From Deltaproteobacteria bacterium (lineage in GTDB: Bacteria; Desulfobacterota_D; UBA1144; Nemesobacterales; Nemesobacteraceae), in assembly GCA_029262295.1 (NCBI GenBank), contig JAJCZR010000076.1, positions 1-49,155 of the forward strand: a DNA stretch of 49,155 nucleotides, given 5' to 3'. Shown here one piece after another: positions 1 to 7,523 of the stretch. Each line of letters opens with the position of its first letter. The first letter of the stretch is position 1. Both the position numbers and the translations under genes were made by a program. The notes under the pieces were generated by a model. The model saw only the letters and a program-made list of their open reading frames with translations. It ran no database searches and was not told the DNA's origin.

Positions 1-589
1 AGCTTACAATCCTCATTTGAAATAGCTTAGTTCTTAAATCACCTGCACCAATTGAATGATGTAAAGCAATTGATTTCCATCCCGGCGTCATATACCAATT
101 CCAGATAGATTTTGGGAAATATCCCCACTTTAATTTATTACCTGAAAGCAAAAGATCGTTTACAACTTTTTGATCCCATAACTTTTCATCTTTCACAATT
201 CTTAATACTTGTTTCCAAAAATCAAGAACCTCCTTATTACATCTACACGCCATAAAGCCAATATTTACATTAGTGAATTTCTTCTCACCCTGAAAAACAA
301 TATCGTATTTATCTAAACTTTCTTTTATTATGGGCTCGATTTTCTTAAAAAATTGAATATCTATATCACTAAAAATTATGAGTTCTCCGAAGTTTTTTTC
401 TATCAACTCAATAAGAAGGTTTGTCTTATAGACCCATGTTTGATATCCGCCACCAGTACCTTTACTAACTTTATCTTTCACGAAAAGAATATATTCAACG
501 TCGAAATTATCTCTTAAAGTTCTTGAAAATCTTCTTTTTAAGGGCAGAAAATCTTTGCTGTAGAAAGTATAGAGTTTTATCTTGTTCAC
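1..589 (-). CDS. Glycosyltransferase-like protein, nucleotide-diphospho-sugar transferase fold (partial)
   Basis: The frame is open from a GTG at 589 to the left edge of the window, so about 196 residues are seen and the C-terminus is missing. The protein starts MNKIKLYTFY and has a DxD-type metal and nucleotide-sugar site, IIFSDIDIQFF, with DID at residues 75-77. This resembles the Nucleotid_trans/GT77-like group of inverting or retaining transferases, which move a sugar from a nucleotide donor. A following stretch, NVNIGFMACR, is typical of the same fold. The GTG lies 10 bp after the stop of the upstream myo-inositol oxygenase-like gene, so the two are probably co-transcribed. Acceptor and donor cannot be told. 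The start is uncertain because no clear ribosome binding site precedes it. Confidence 0.6.
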   Translation of the reverse strand, partial: MNKIKLYTFYSKDFLPLKRRFSRTLRDNFDVEYILFVKDKVSKGTGGGYQTWVYKTNLLIELIEKNFGELIIFSDIDIQFFKKIEPIIKESLDKYDIVFQGEKKFTNVNIGFMACRCNKEVLDFWKQVLRIVKDEKLWDQKVVNDLLLSGNKLKWGYFPKSIWNWYMTPGWKSIALHHSIGAGDLRTKLFQMRIVS

Positions 590-599
590 TTTTTGTTTA

Positions 600-1352
600 C
601 TAGAAGGCTATTGGATGAGGGAAATATTGTTCTATCATACCTTTATAATCTTCAATTTTTTTATTAGGCATATTATAGATAGATTTGCTTTCCATATCAT
701 ATTTTCTAAAGTTCTTTAAGTATTTTTCAGTATATTCTCTATCACGCTCATCCATTAATGAGAAGTTGGCTTTTATTAGAATACTGTGATAACGAATAAT
801 CCAAGCGATGTTATCAGGCACATGATCTTTGAATCTATTGTAGACAAATTCGTCGTGATTCCACTGAAAAATACAATTGTCCAAACCAACTTCTTTTTCA
901 CGGGTGGTTACAACTGTATTCATACAAACAATATTTTCAGGATCTTCATCAGTTAAAAGAAGTAACTTCCCAAGATCATGTATTAAAGCTGATACAATCA
1001 TTGCCTCATCTTTAACCCCATCTTTTTCCATAGCCTCAACAACCTGAAGAGTATGAACAAGCTGACTTACACAATACAAAGCAGGATCAGTAGGATCAAC
1101 GCAACGTGCCAGGTCTTTCATTAAATCCCAAACATATACCTTTCCAAAAACAGGCTTTTCGTATTTATTTTTTAGATATCTTACTTTTTCAATTGTTTGT
1201 TGGTTATGAGTCTCAACAATTGATTTTGAATTTTTATGGAATTTTTCTTTCTCAATATCGTGTTTAGTTTTCTTTCTTACACGATTGATTTTGAAACCAA
1301 ACTTTCCTAGCAACCTATTTGTAGAATTGAAAACAGTGTCCATATACTCCAT
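600..1352 (-). CDS. Myo-inositol oxygenase family (MIOX) di-iron protein
   Basis: MIOX enzymes cleave myo-inositol with O2 to D-glucuronate using a non-heme di-iron centre held in an HD-domain fold. Counting from the ATG at 1352 (250 residues), all expected metal ligands are visible: His100 in LVHTLQV, His125-Asp126 in IHDLGK, His166 in WNHDEF, His189 in RYHS and Asp219 in KYDME. The C-terminal half (GLDNCIFQWNHDEF, then YKGMIEQYFP) follows animal MIOX closely. The frame stays open further upstream to a TTG at 1409, which would add a hydrophobic N-terminus. The ATG is preferred, although the ATG at 1343 is also possible and has GGAG just before it. The gene is followed 10 bp later by a glycosyltransferase, so its product may feed a uronate or inositol-linked sugar pathway (inference). 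A different HD-domain substrate is possible. Confidence 0.78.
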   Translation of the reverse strand: MEYMDTVFNSTNRLLGKFGFKINRVRKKTKHDIEKEKFHKNSKSIVETHNQQTIEKVRYLKNKYEKPVFGKVYVWDLMKDLARCVDPTDPALYCVSQLVHTLQVVEAMEKDGVKDEAMIVSALIHDLGKLLLLTDEDPENIVCMNTVVTTREKEVGLDNCIFQWNHDEFVYNRFKDHVPDNIAWIIRYHSILIKANFSLMDERDREYTEKYLKNFRKYDMESKSIYNMPNKKIEDYKGMIEQYFPHPIAF

Positions 1353-1445
1353 ACCCTGAGGAAAAATGCTGTGAAAGAAGACAATAATACTAATCAACAA
1401 TTTTATCAATAAACTTATAATTAGTATCAGGAAAGAACTATAGTG

Positions 1446-1462
1446 GCGGAGAGCGAGGGATT
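1446..1462. repeat. Left direct repeat, copy of tRNA-Ser 3' end
   Basis: GCGGAGAGCGAGGGATT is identical to 1816-1832. It corresponds, on the minus strand, to the 3' strand of the T-arm and the acceptor stem of tRNA-Ser. Identity stops after this stretch, so this is a fragment and not a second tRNA gene. Confidence 0.85.
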
Positions 1463-1463
1463 T

Positions 1464-1486
1464 CCTTCGACTAGGCTCAGGACAGG
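1464..1486. repeat. CCTGAGC...GTCGAAGG-type dispersed repeat motif
   Basis: On the minus strand the motif reads CCTGTCCTGAGC followed by CTAGTCGAAGG. From memory, this string belongs to a dispersed intergenic repeat type common in many environmental bacterial genomes, where its translation gives CHPELVEG-like peptides. Here it sits between the end of the GIY-YIG gene and the duplicated tRNA fragment, so it forms part of the inserted unit. Only one copy was noticed in this window. Confidence 0.55.
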
Positions 1487-1524
1487 CTTCTCATCCAACA
1501 CAACCACAACAAACTTTAATTAAT

Positions 1525-1777
1525 CTAATACTTACTACTTTTTTCAACCAAAGATTTTTTCTTTTCAAAAGACCATCCTTTTAGCTGCTTTTCTCTTTAT
1601 TATTGCTTCCTTTTCAGTTTCGTATTCTTCAGTGTAAACAAGTTTTAGCATTTCAAATCTTTTAGTATATCTCGATTCTTTTCTCATATGTTTTGCAATT
1701 CTACCTTCAAGGTTTTTTGTTATACCAACATAGTAAGACTCACTATCACAGAGCAAAATATATAAATGCCATTTCAT
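1525..1777 (-). pseudogene. GIY-YIG nuclease-like protein (UPF0213/YhbQ type), frameshifted
   Basis: The protein starts MKWHLYILLCDSESYYVGIT, where YIL and YVG are the GIY-YIG signature pair, and continues with the conserved Arg of LEGRIAKH. As read, it stops after 70 residues (stop at 1565) with an atypical tail, KRKAAKRMVF. Removing one A from the AAA run at 1596-1598 (minus strand) restores REKQLKGWSFEKKKSLVEK and a stop at 1525-1527. That is the usual family C-terminus and gives about 83 residues. The break is therefore a single-base frameshift: a true mutation, a recoding event or a sequencing error. The gene lies between direct repeats of the tRNA-Ser 3' end. A possible -10 (TATAAT) is at 1799-1804, but no matching -35 is seen, so it may be read through from the tRNA. 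Confidence 0.8.
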
Positions 1778-1815
1778 GAAAAAAGTTAAATCAGAAGTAT
1801 TATATTAATTTAAGT

Positions 1816-1832
1816 GCGGAGAGCGAGGGATT
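1816..1832. repeat. Right direct repeat within tRNA-Ser 3' end
   Basis: Exact 17-bp partner of 1446-1462. It covers one base beyond the discriminator, the acceptor 3' strand and part of the T-arm, which is a usual attachment position for elements that integrate into tRNA genes and leave the tRNA intact. Confidence 0.85.
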
Positions 1833-1899
1833 CGAACCCCCATGCCCGTTAGGACGCCTGTTTTCAAGACAGGTGCATTAGCCGTTCTGCCAGCTCTCC
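1817..1899 (-). tRNA. tRNA-Ser(UGA)
   Basis: The minus strand folds as a class II tRNA. The acceptor GGAGAGC pairs with GCTCTCC and is followed by discriminator G, as expected for serine. The D-arm reads GCAGAACGGCTAATGC. The anticodon stem CCTGT/ACAGG holds the loop CTTGAAA with anticodon TGA. A long variable arm follows, then the T-arm with TTCGAAT. CCA is not encoded. The anticodon reads UCA and related serine codons. The 3' end is repeated at 1446-1462. Confidence 0.93.
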
Positions 1900-2082
1900 G
1901 AAAAAGTGTGATGAATTATACACTAATTGATTCTAATTTGAAGAAAAAAGCTATTTTAACAATCTACTTAAATAAGGGTAGGACAAAATTAATAAATGCA
2001 AAAATCAATACACATATAAAAAGCGGAAGACCTGAAAAAATTAATAGTAATATAGAATTTTTCTTAAACATAATAATAAAGT

Positions 2083-2988
2083 TTAATCTACTTTTGTAAG
2101 GCCTTCCAATGCTAGTATTAATGCCTGAGTACCAAGTTTTCCATGTCCCATTTCATTTGCTTTTTCGTAAAGACTTTTCACAAGTTTAAGACCGGGAAGA
2201 TCAATTCCCATTTGTTCAGATTCTTTAACAGCAATTCCCATATCTTTTATAAAGTGCTCTACAAAAAACCCGGGATCATAATCTTTATCAACAATACGAG
2301 GCCCAAGATTATTTAGAAGCCAGCTTGAAGCTGCCCCGCTTCCAACTGATTTAAGCATAGTGTGAGGGTCAAGCCCGGCTTTATAACAGTATAAAAGATT
2401 CTCACAAACCCCAATCATATTTCCAGCCACAGTGATCTGATTACACATCTTTGTATGCTGCCCTGCCCCAGCCTCTCCCTGATAAACAATGTTTTCACCC
2501 ATTAAATTAAAAATGGGTAAAAGTTTTTCAAATACTTTGTTATCGCCTCCGACCATTATTGAGAGTTTTCCATTTTTCGCACCAATATCACCACCTGATA
2601 CAGGGGCATCAAGTGAGTAGCTGCCATTGTCTTTTGCTTCTTTATATATTTCTTTTGCCAAAGTTGGTTCAGTTGTAGTCATATCAACCAAAACCATATT
2701 CGATCTTAAGCCGGTAAAAATTCCATTTTCACCAAAATAAACTTCTTTTACATCATCTGGAAATCCAACAATTGTGAAAACGATGTCAGAATTGGAAGCC
2801 ACTTTTTTTGGGTTATCAACCCAATTGGCACCTGAGTTTAAAAGCTGTTCGGCTTTGTTTTTGGTTCTGTTAAATACTAAAGTTTCGTAACCCTTTTCAA
2901 TAAGATGGGCACACATTGCACGGCCCATAATACCTGTGCCAATCCAACCTATTTTGGTTTTACCAGGTTCAACTTTTTTATCCAACAT
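2083..2988 (-). CDS. Beta-hydroxyacid dehydrogenase (3-hydroxyisobutyrate/tartronate semialdehyde reductase family)
   Basis: This is a 301-residue NAD(P)-dependent enzyme of the 6-phosphogluconate dehydrogenase-like superfamily, which interconverts beta-hydroxyacids and semialdehydes. The N-terminal Rossmann domain has the dinucleotide motif IGWIGTGIMGRAM (about residues 13-25). The substrate loop DAPVSGGDIGAKNG lies near 128-141. The catalytic Lys is in GAGQHTKMCNQ near 180, and an all-helical C-terminal domain follows. Length and motifs are complete. Family members include 3-hydroxyisobutyrate dehydrogenase, 2-hydroxy-3-oxopropionate reductase and glyoxylate/succinic semialdehyde reductases, and sequence alone does not choose between them. 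The gene is last in a minus-strand run after the 549-residue unknown protein (33-bp gap). Confidence 0.88.
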   Translation of the reverse strand: MLDKKVEPGKTKIGWIGTGIMGRAMCAHLIEKGYETLVFNRTKNKAEQLLNSGANWVDNPKKVASNSDIVFTIVGFPDDVKEVYFGENGIFTGLRSNMVLVDMTTTEPTLAKEIYKEAKDNGSYSLDAPVSGGDIGAKNGKLSIMVGGDNKVFEKLLPIFNLMGENIVYQGEAGAGQHTKMCNQITVAGNMIGVCENLLYCYKAGLDPHTMLKSVGSGAASSWLLNNLGPRIVDKDYDPGFFVEHFIKDMGIAVKESEQMGIDLPGLKLVKSLYEKANEMGHGKLGTQALILALEGLTKVD

Positions 2989-3021
2989 AATAAAGGAAGT
3001 GATAATTAAGATTAATTTAGA

Positions 3022-4671
3022 TTAGCTTGAAAGAGCATTTTGTTTCAGCAAAGGAAGATATTTTCCACCTAAAAGAATATGTCCGTCATCAGTGCCTGAC
3101 ATCAATCTTTCTACTAAATATTTTTTATCAGGGCCAAGAATATTCACGCCATGATCTGATTCAACAAGACAAAGCAATTTAAGCTCGTTTCCGTTTCTAT
3201 TTGCAGTCTCATAAATTGCCGAGTAATTAAGAAGTGCTGCTTCGACTGTGCCGCAGGGAAGCGAAGGATTGTTAGCTCCTGCATGATGTTCACTATCTAC
3301 GAACCAGTTAGGGTCAGGGTAGCCATGAAAATGGAGTATAGGCATACCTTCTTTAATAAGATAGGGAGCATAAAGTGATGAGGATAAAGCTTGGGCCAAA
3401 ATAACAAAAGTATCAAAAGAAGGCCTTATATCTTTTCTTGTAAGATCTATCCCCTTTGGTATTTCAAGATAGAGCTGCCCTTTAATCAAACCAATTCTCA
3501 CAATATCAGATTTTGGGTTAAGGTTGGTTTTATCACACCCGGACCTTGAAGTGACGATACGAATATCGGGCACCTGCTGGTAAATGTTTTCATCTTTTAT
3601 AACTGTCTTTATATACCATCTTTCATTTTTATCAATCCTCACAGCTCCATCATCAAAACTTTCAACAACTTCAAGGGCATTCCAGGCTGGCTCATCAATA
3701 TACTTTTCACCTTCGTATTTAGGTGCTTCCACAAATGCAATAAAACCGTAGGAAACCCCTGTTCTTCCATCCATTACTTTTTTCACTACATCCCTATGCG
3801 ACTGCCGTCGGATTCTGTCATTAAACTTTGAACCTTCCGGGAAAAGATGGGTTTTTTTAAGCTCCTTTCCAAGTTCCGAAAGCTGGTCTGCATATACAGT
3901 TTCATCAGGATCAAACTCACCTTTAATAAAACGGTTGAGAACAGGAGGTTTGATAGGGGCATATATCTTTGGCACTAAAGACTTTAAAACAAAGCTATCT
4001 AAACCATTATGCTCATAAATTGAGTCGGAAAGGTTCATATTGATAATCCCAAATTTTTTATCTGAAACACCAATAACTATCTCCGACATACTGTTTATAA
4101 GGTTTTTAAGTCCTATAGATATTTTCTTGTCGTAGGCAAGATCTTCGTCTTCAAACTCTGGATCAAGTGTTTTCAACGTGATTACCTGCGTGTTATATGG
4201 ATCCTGAAGATTGCCAATAGTAAAGTTATCAGCCCAGCCGCTTATCTTTAGTATTTCACTCACTGATCTGTCATCGTTTCTTACAAATGAGTAAATATCC
4301 TCTGCCATTTTCATAAAAAATCTTCTAACAAGTGAAGGTTCTTTTCTTACTGCCACTACAGCATGAATGTTGCCCCTTACCTTTCTTATACGAAAAAGTC
4401 TTGAGAAAAAACCATATGTGTCACCGGGAGTAGTGGCTTCTTTCCAGTCAATTACGGTTACTCCATTTTTAATTAATGAACCTTTAAGTGCTTCACGAAA
4501 GTTTTTTACTTCGGAATCAAAATAATGCGGTGGCACAGGTTTAAATGTCACACGTACCCTTTCTGCCATCTCAACAGGATTTTTAGGATTTATTATATCC
4601 TTATTTATTGGCATTCCAGCCAGTCCAATAATCGTTTTTACATCAAGATCGGCAATCTGTTTTGCTTCCAT
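3022..4671 (-). CDS. Conserved-looking protein of unknown function, about 549 residues
   Basis: I do not recognise a family. The ATG at 4671 is preferred because GGAGG lies about 11 bp upstream; the frame also opens at a TTG (4689) that overlaps this GGAGG. The protein is soluble: no signal peptide and no membrane segment are seen. It is rich in charged residues, with a basic early region (RLFRIRKVRG) and a C-terminal part that looks like an active or binding site: LHFHGYPDPNWF, then SEHHAGANNPSLPCGTVEAA, then LVESDHGVNILGPDKKYL. Clustered His, Cys and acidic residues there could bind metal (inference). It lies between plsC and a beta-hydroxyacid dehydrogenase on the same strand, so a link to lipid or acid metabolism is possible but unproven. 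Confidence 0.7.
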   Translation of the reverse strand: MEAKQIADLDVKTIIGLAGMPINKDIINPKNPVEMAERVRVTFKPVPPHYFDSEVKNFREALKGSLIKNGVTVIDWKEATTPGDTYGFFSRLFRIRKVRGNIHAVVAVRKEPSLVRRFFMKMAEDIYSFVRNDDRSVSEILKISGWADNFTIGNLQDPYNTQVITLKTLDPEFEDEDLAYDKKISIGLKNLINSMSEIVIGVSDKKFGIINMNLSDSIYEHNGLDSFVLKSLVPKIYAPIKPPVLNRFIKGEFDPDETVYADQLSELGKELKKTHLFPEGSKFNDRIRRQSHRDVVKKVMDGRTGVSYGFIAFVEAPKYEGEKYIDEPAWNALEVVESFDDGAVRIDKNERWYIKTVIKDENIYQQVPDIRIVTSRSGCDKTNLNPKSDIVRIGLIKGQLYLEIPKGIDLTRKDIRPSFDTFVILAQALSSSLYAPYLIKEGMPILHFHGYPDPNWFVDSEHHAGANNPSLPCGTVEAALLNYSAIYETANRNGNELKLLCLVESDHGVNILGPDKKYLVERLMSGTDDGHILLGGKYLPLLKQNALSS

Positions 4672-4791
4672 AGATTTTATAACCTCCAAGGGTTATCACA
4701 TCTTTAATAGGCAAAGATATAAAACAATATAAAATGATATATAACTGTTGAATTTTGACCACTTAATCGAAAAGAATCAACACACCATAAT

Positions 4792-5529
4792 TTAAACCTG
4801 ATTTACTATTTTTTCAATTTCATCTTCCATCTGCTTTCTAACAAGTTGAGAAAGTTCCTCTCTGCCTTTTTTCCCTTTAGGATAATCATTTGGGTCTATC
4901 GCAGGCAAAACCCTTATCGTCATCTTTTTACTTTTATCAAGATCAATTTTAATCTGGTTTTTTGGTCTTATATCTTTCCCGCCCCATATAATCATTGGAA
5001 TAATGGGTGCTCCCGAAAGGGACGCTATCAAAAAAACGCCTTGTTTAAAAGGAAGAAGATTTCCATCTTCACTCCTTGTACCTTCAGGTGCAATCATTAC
5101 TGCATCAGTTCCTGTTTTGAGATCTTTCACAATATCTCTTACCTGTTTAGTATCATTGACCGAACCGTCCCTTTTCACGAAGTAGTGACCGGAGAGCAAT
5201 GCAACCATTCCCACAAACGGTAAATATAGTAATTCCCTTTTCATAACTGCCTTCCAGCCAACAGGCACCACTGCCGAAAAAGCAAGAATATCAAAGGTGC
5301 TTTGGTGGTTGTATAAAATCAGGCAGGGTTTGCCCCTTGGTATATTCTCCAAACCATCAACATCAAGCTTAACACCAAAAGAATTTAGAATTGTTCGCCC
5401 CCATGGACGTATACAAAAATCCACTGCTGCCTTTGTACTCCAAAATGAGGCAATAATTCCAAGTGTGCCCCAAAAAGCTGTGAGCAAAAACATTAAAATG
5501 TTGGCAATCCAGGATTTTATTGTTTTCAT
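4792..5529 (-). CDS. plsC: 1-acyl-sn-glycerol-3-phosphate acyltransferase (PlsC family)
   Basis: PlsC acylates lysophosphatidic acid to phosphatidic acid at the inner membrane. The 245-residue protein has an N-terminal hydrophobic segment (about 8-30), the catalytic HX4D motif NHQSTFD (His75, Asp80), the substrate loop KRELLYLPFVG and the phosphate-binding motif APEGTRSEDG (EGTR 149-152), then GAPIIPMII. All four family blocks are present. The gene follows a diacylglycerol-kinase-like gene by 28 bp on the same strand. Both act on phosphatidic acid or diacylglycerol, so they probably form a phospholipid unit. Acyl chain and exact acceptor are unknown. Confidence 0.92.
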   Translation of the reverse strand: MKTIKSWIANILMFLLTAFWGTLGIIASFWSTKAAVDFCIRPWGRTILNSFGVKLDVDGLENIPRGKPCLILYNHQSTFDILAFSAVVPVGWKAVMKRELLYLPFVGMVALLSGHYFVKRDGSVNDTKQVRDIVKDLKTGTDAVMIAPEGTRSEDGNLLPFKQGVFLIASLSGAPIIPMIIWGGKDIRPKNQIKIDLDKSKKMTIRVLPAIDPNDYPKGKKGREELSQLVRKQMEDEIEKIVNQV

Positions 5530-5557
5530 TAATCTCTTTAATTAAAAGTAGGTGAAT

Positions 5558-6442
5558 TTAAATTGAAGGAACAATTAAATTAATACTATTCTCAGAAATT
5601 TCAATTTTGTGTTTTCCTTTTTCAAGTATGAATACTTCCCCATCAATATGCGCAGGAAGATCTGTAAAGGTTTCAAATTCAAGTTTTTTAGACTTAATCA
5701 GATCCACTTTTTTTATATTTTTTTTTCCCTTTAGCACATTTGGTATTTTAAACAGTCTTTCAATTGGATTCATATTACTTACAATATGAAAATCAAGAAA
5801 ACCATCGAATATTGAGGCATCAGGTGCAAGATTAAACTTCCCTCCTTGAAATGGGCCATTTGATGCACCAAATAAAAGAAGATTCTCATTTCTTCTTTCA
5901 TTATTAAGTAAAGACTCTGTTTTAAAAGCAGAAAAAGAAAATGCCTGGTATATAGCTCCTATAATATAACCTGATATACCGAAATATTTTTTTAATCGAC
6001 TAAACATATGAGCAACCGCCCCATCCATACCAATACCAAGCCCATTAATAAAGCAGCGTGATCCTATATAAGCAACATCGCCCGACTTTACTTCACCATT
6101 TAAAATTGTGTTTATAGCTTCATTTTTCTTTAATGGAATTCCCATTGCTTTTGGAAAATCATTGCCGCTTCCAGTTGGGATTACCCCTAAAGCAACATCT
6201 TTATTAACTATTTCCCTGGCAATCTCACTTGTAGTGCCGTCACCACCTACTGAAACAATATGAGTGAATCCACTAGATACAGCAGTTTTGGCAAGTGCTC
6301 CTGCATCACCTCTTTTTTTGGTTAAATGAATTTCAAAATCAGCCCCACTCTTGTTAAAAGAGGATTCAATTTTTTCTAATATTTTCTTTAATCTAGATGG
6401 ACCAGCTTTGGGATTTGCTATTATAAAATATTTTATTATCAT
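5558..6442 (-). CDS. Diacylglycerol/lipid kinase family protein (DagK catalytic domain)
   Basis: Members phosphorylate diacylglycerol or related lipids with ATP at the membrane face. From the ATG at 6442, the protein begins MIIKYFIIANPKAG, the usual family start. The nucleotide loop SVGGDGTTSE (GGDGT 66-70) and the motif PTGSGNDFPKAMGIP follow, then a C-terminal beta-sandwich domain with NGLGIGMDGAVA and SNGPFQGGKF. The reading frame extends upstream to a TTG at 6463, but that start has no support. The gene is divergent from rpsB, with about 135 bp between them, and lies 28 bp ahead of plsC. The family also contains sphingosine and YegS-like lipid kinases, so the substrate is open. Confidence 0.88.
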   Translation of the reverse strand: MIIKYFIIANPKAGPSRLKKILEKIESSFNKSGADFEIHLTKKRGDAGALAKTAVSSGFTHIVSVGGDGTTSEIAREIVNKDVALGVIPTGSGNDFPKAMGIPLKKNEAINTILNGEVKSGDVAYIGSRCFINGLGIGMDGAVAHMFSRLKKYFGISGYIIGAIYQAFSFSAFKTESLLNNERRNENLLLFGASNGPFQGGKFNLAPDASIFDGFLDFHIVSNMNPIERLFKIPNVLKGKKNIKKVDLIKSKKLEFETFTDLPAHIDGEVFILEKGKHKIEISENSINLIVPSI

Positions 6443-6504
6443 AAAGCACTCAAAATAAAACAATTATAATTGATTTATAAAGCAGTTAAAGACAGAGAAA
6501 TTAT

Positions 6505-6532
6505 TTGATAAACTCGCATTTTTATGTTAAAT
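6505..6532 (+). promoter_or_regulatory. Possible sigma-70 promoter for rpsB
   Basis: TTGATA (6505-6510), 16 bp, then TTAAAT (6527-6532), about 46 bp before the rpsB start. The -35 is good and the -10 is moderate. The position is right for the rpsB-tsf-pyrH-frr operon. Confidence 0.4.
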
Positions 6533-6578
6533 AAAGTGGTTTATTCGGATTTTTGTCAAGATTATCAGGAGGAATTTA

Positions 6579-7523
6579 ATGAGTGAACAAGCTCAAGTTG
6601 CAGAAGAAGTAAACATGAAGCAGCTACTGGAAGCCGGTGTTCATTTTGGACACCAAAAAAGCCACTGGAACCCTAAAATGGAGTCTTACATTTTTGGGGC
6701 AAGAAATGGAATTCATATTATTGATCTTCAACAAACAGTAGGGCTATTTAAAAAGGCTTATGAATATGTAAGAAGTGTTGCAAGCGAAGGTGGTGACATA
6801 CTTTTCATTGGAACAAAAAAACAGGCCCAGGGGATTATAGAAGAAGAAGCCCTCAGATGTAGTATGCCTTACGTAAATTCAAGATGGCTTGGCGGTACAT
6901 TAACAAACTTTAATACAATCCGTTCAAGAGTTGATTATCTTTTGGAACTTACAAAACTTGAAGAAGATGGCCAGCTGGAACTACTTCCAAAAAAAGAAGC
7001 AAAAAACCTTAGAAGGGAAAAAGCAAAGCTTCAGAATATTCTTGGTGGAATAGTAAATTTAAAAAGGGCCCCAGATGCAGTTTTTATTGTTGATACCAGA
7101 AAAGAATCAATTGCCGTTAAAGAATCAAGAAATTTGGATATACCTATAGTTGCTGTTGTGGACACAAATTGTGATCCAGCAACTGCAGATTTAATTATCC
7201 CTAGTAATGATGATGCAATTAGGGCAATTAAACTTTTTACAGAAAAAATTGCAGATGCTTGTATTGAAGGAAGACACATGTATGAACAAAAACTAACCTC
7301 AGGTGAGATTGAAAAGCCGAAGGAACAAGAATCCAAATTAATTGTAGAGAGAAAGGTATTTGTCTTTAAAGACAGGGAAGTAGAAAAAGAAGAAAAAGCT
7401 GCAGCTTCTGTAGCAGTCTCTGAATCTACAATTAAAGAAAAACAGGAAATAGAAGCAGCTCAGAACACTGAAAGTGAAGAAGTAAGTGTTGAGAAAGAAA
7501 AGGGAGAAACTGATAATGGCTGA
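6579..7523 (+). CDS. rpsB: 30S ribosomal protein S2
   Basis: Structural protein of the small subunit, needed for S1 binding. AGGAGG lies just before the ATG (AGGAGGAATTTAATG). Diagnostic blocks are [19 protein letters not shown] near the start, [17 protein letters not shown] near 105, [12 protein letters not shown] near 165 and [13 protein letters not shown] near 187. The S2 core ends near residue 245. The remaining 70 or so residues are a Lys/Glu-rich, probably disordered tail, which makes the protein longer than the common 230-260. The gene overlaps tsf by 8 bp and opens the classic rpsB-tsf-pyrH-frr order. Confidence 0.98.
   Translation: MSEQAQVAEEVNMKQLLEAGVHFGHQKSHWNPKMESYIFGARNGIHIIDLQQTVGLFKKAYEYVRSVASEGGDILFIGTKKQAQGIIEEEALRCSMPYVNSRWLGGTLTNFNTIRSRVDYLLELTKLEEDGQLELLPKKEAKNLRREKAKLQNILGGIVNLKRAPDAVFIVDTRKESIAVKESRNLDIPIVAVVDTNCDPATADLIIPSNDDAIRAIKLFTEKIADACIEGRHMYEQKLTSGEIEKPKEQESKLIVERKVFVFKDREVEKEEKAAASVAVSESTIKEKQEIEAAQNTESEEVSVEKEKGETDNG

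Larger units (their letters stand above)
1446..1832. mobile_element. Putative tRNA-bounded insertion unit carrying a GIY-YIG gene
   Basis: A 17-bp exact direct repeat, 1446-1462 and 1816-1832, marks the borders. The right copy is the 3' end of tRNA-Ser. The copies are 370 bp apart and enclose only a small GIY-YIG nuclease-like gene and a GCTCAGGA-type motif. Duplication of a tRNA 3' end around a nuclease gene is the pattern left by site-specific insertion into a tRNA gene. No integrase is present, so the GIY-YIG protein, or one supplied elsewhere, would be the candidate mobilising activity (inference). Confidence 0.5.

Noticed and set aside
1842-2099. 85-residue open frame on the plus strand
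   Set aside because: It starts inside the tRNA-Ser gene (antisense) and its sequence is low in structure; the tRNA explains the first part and nothing supports the rest.
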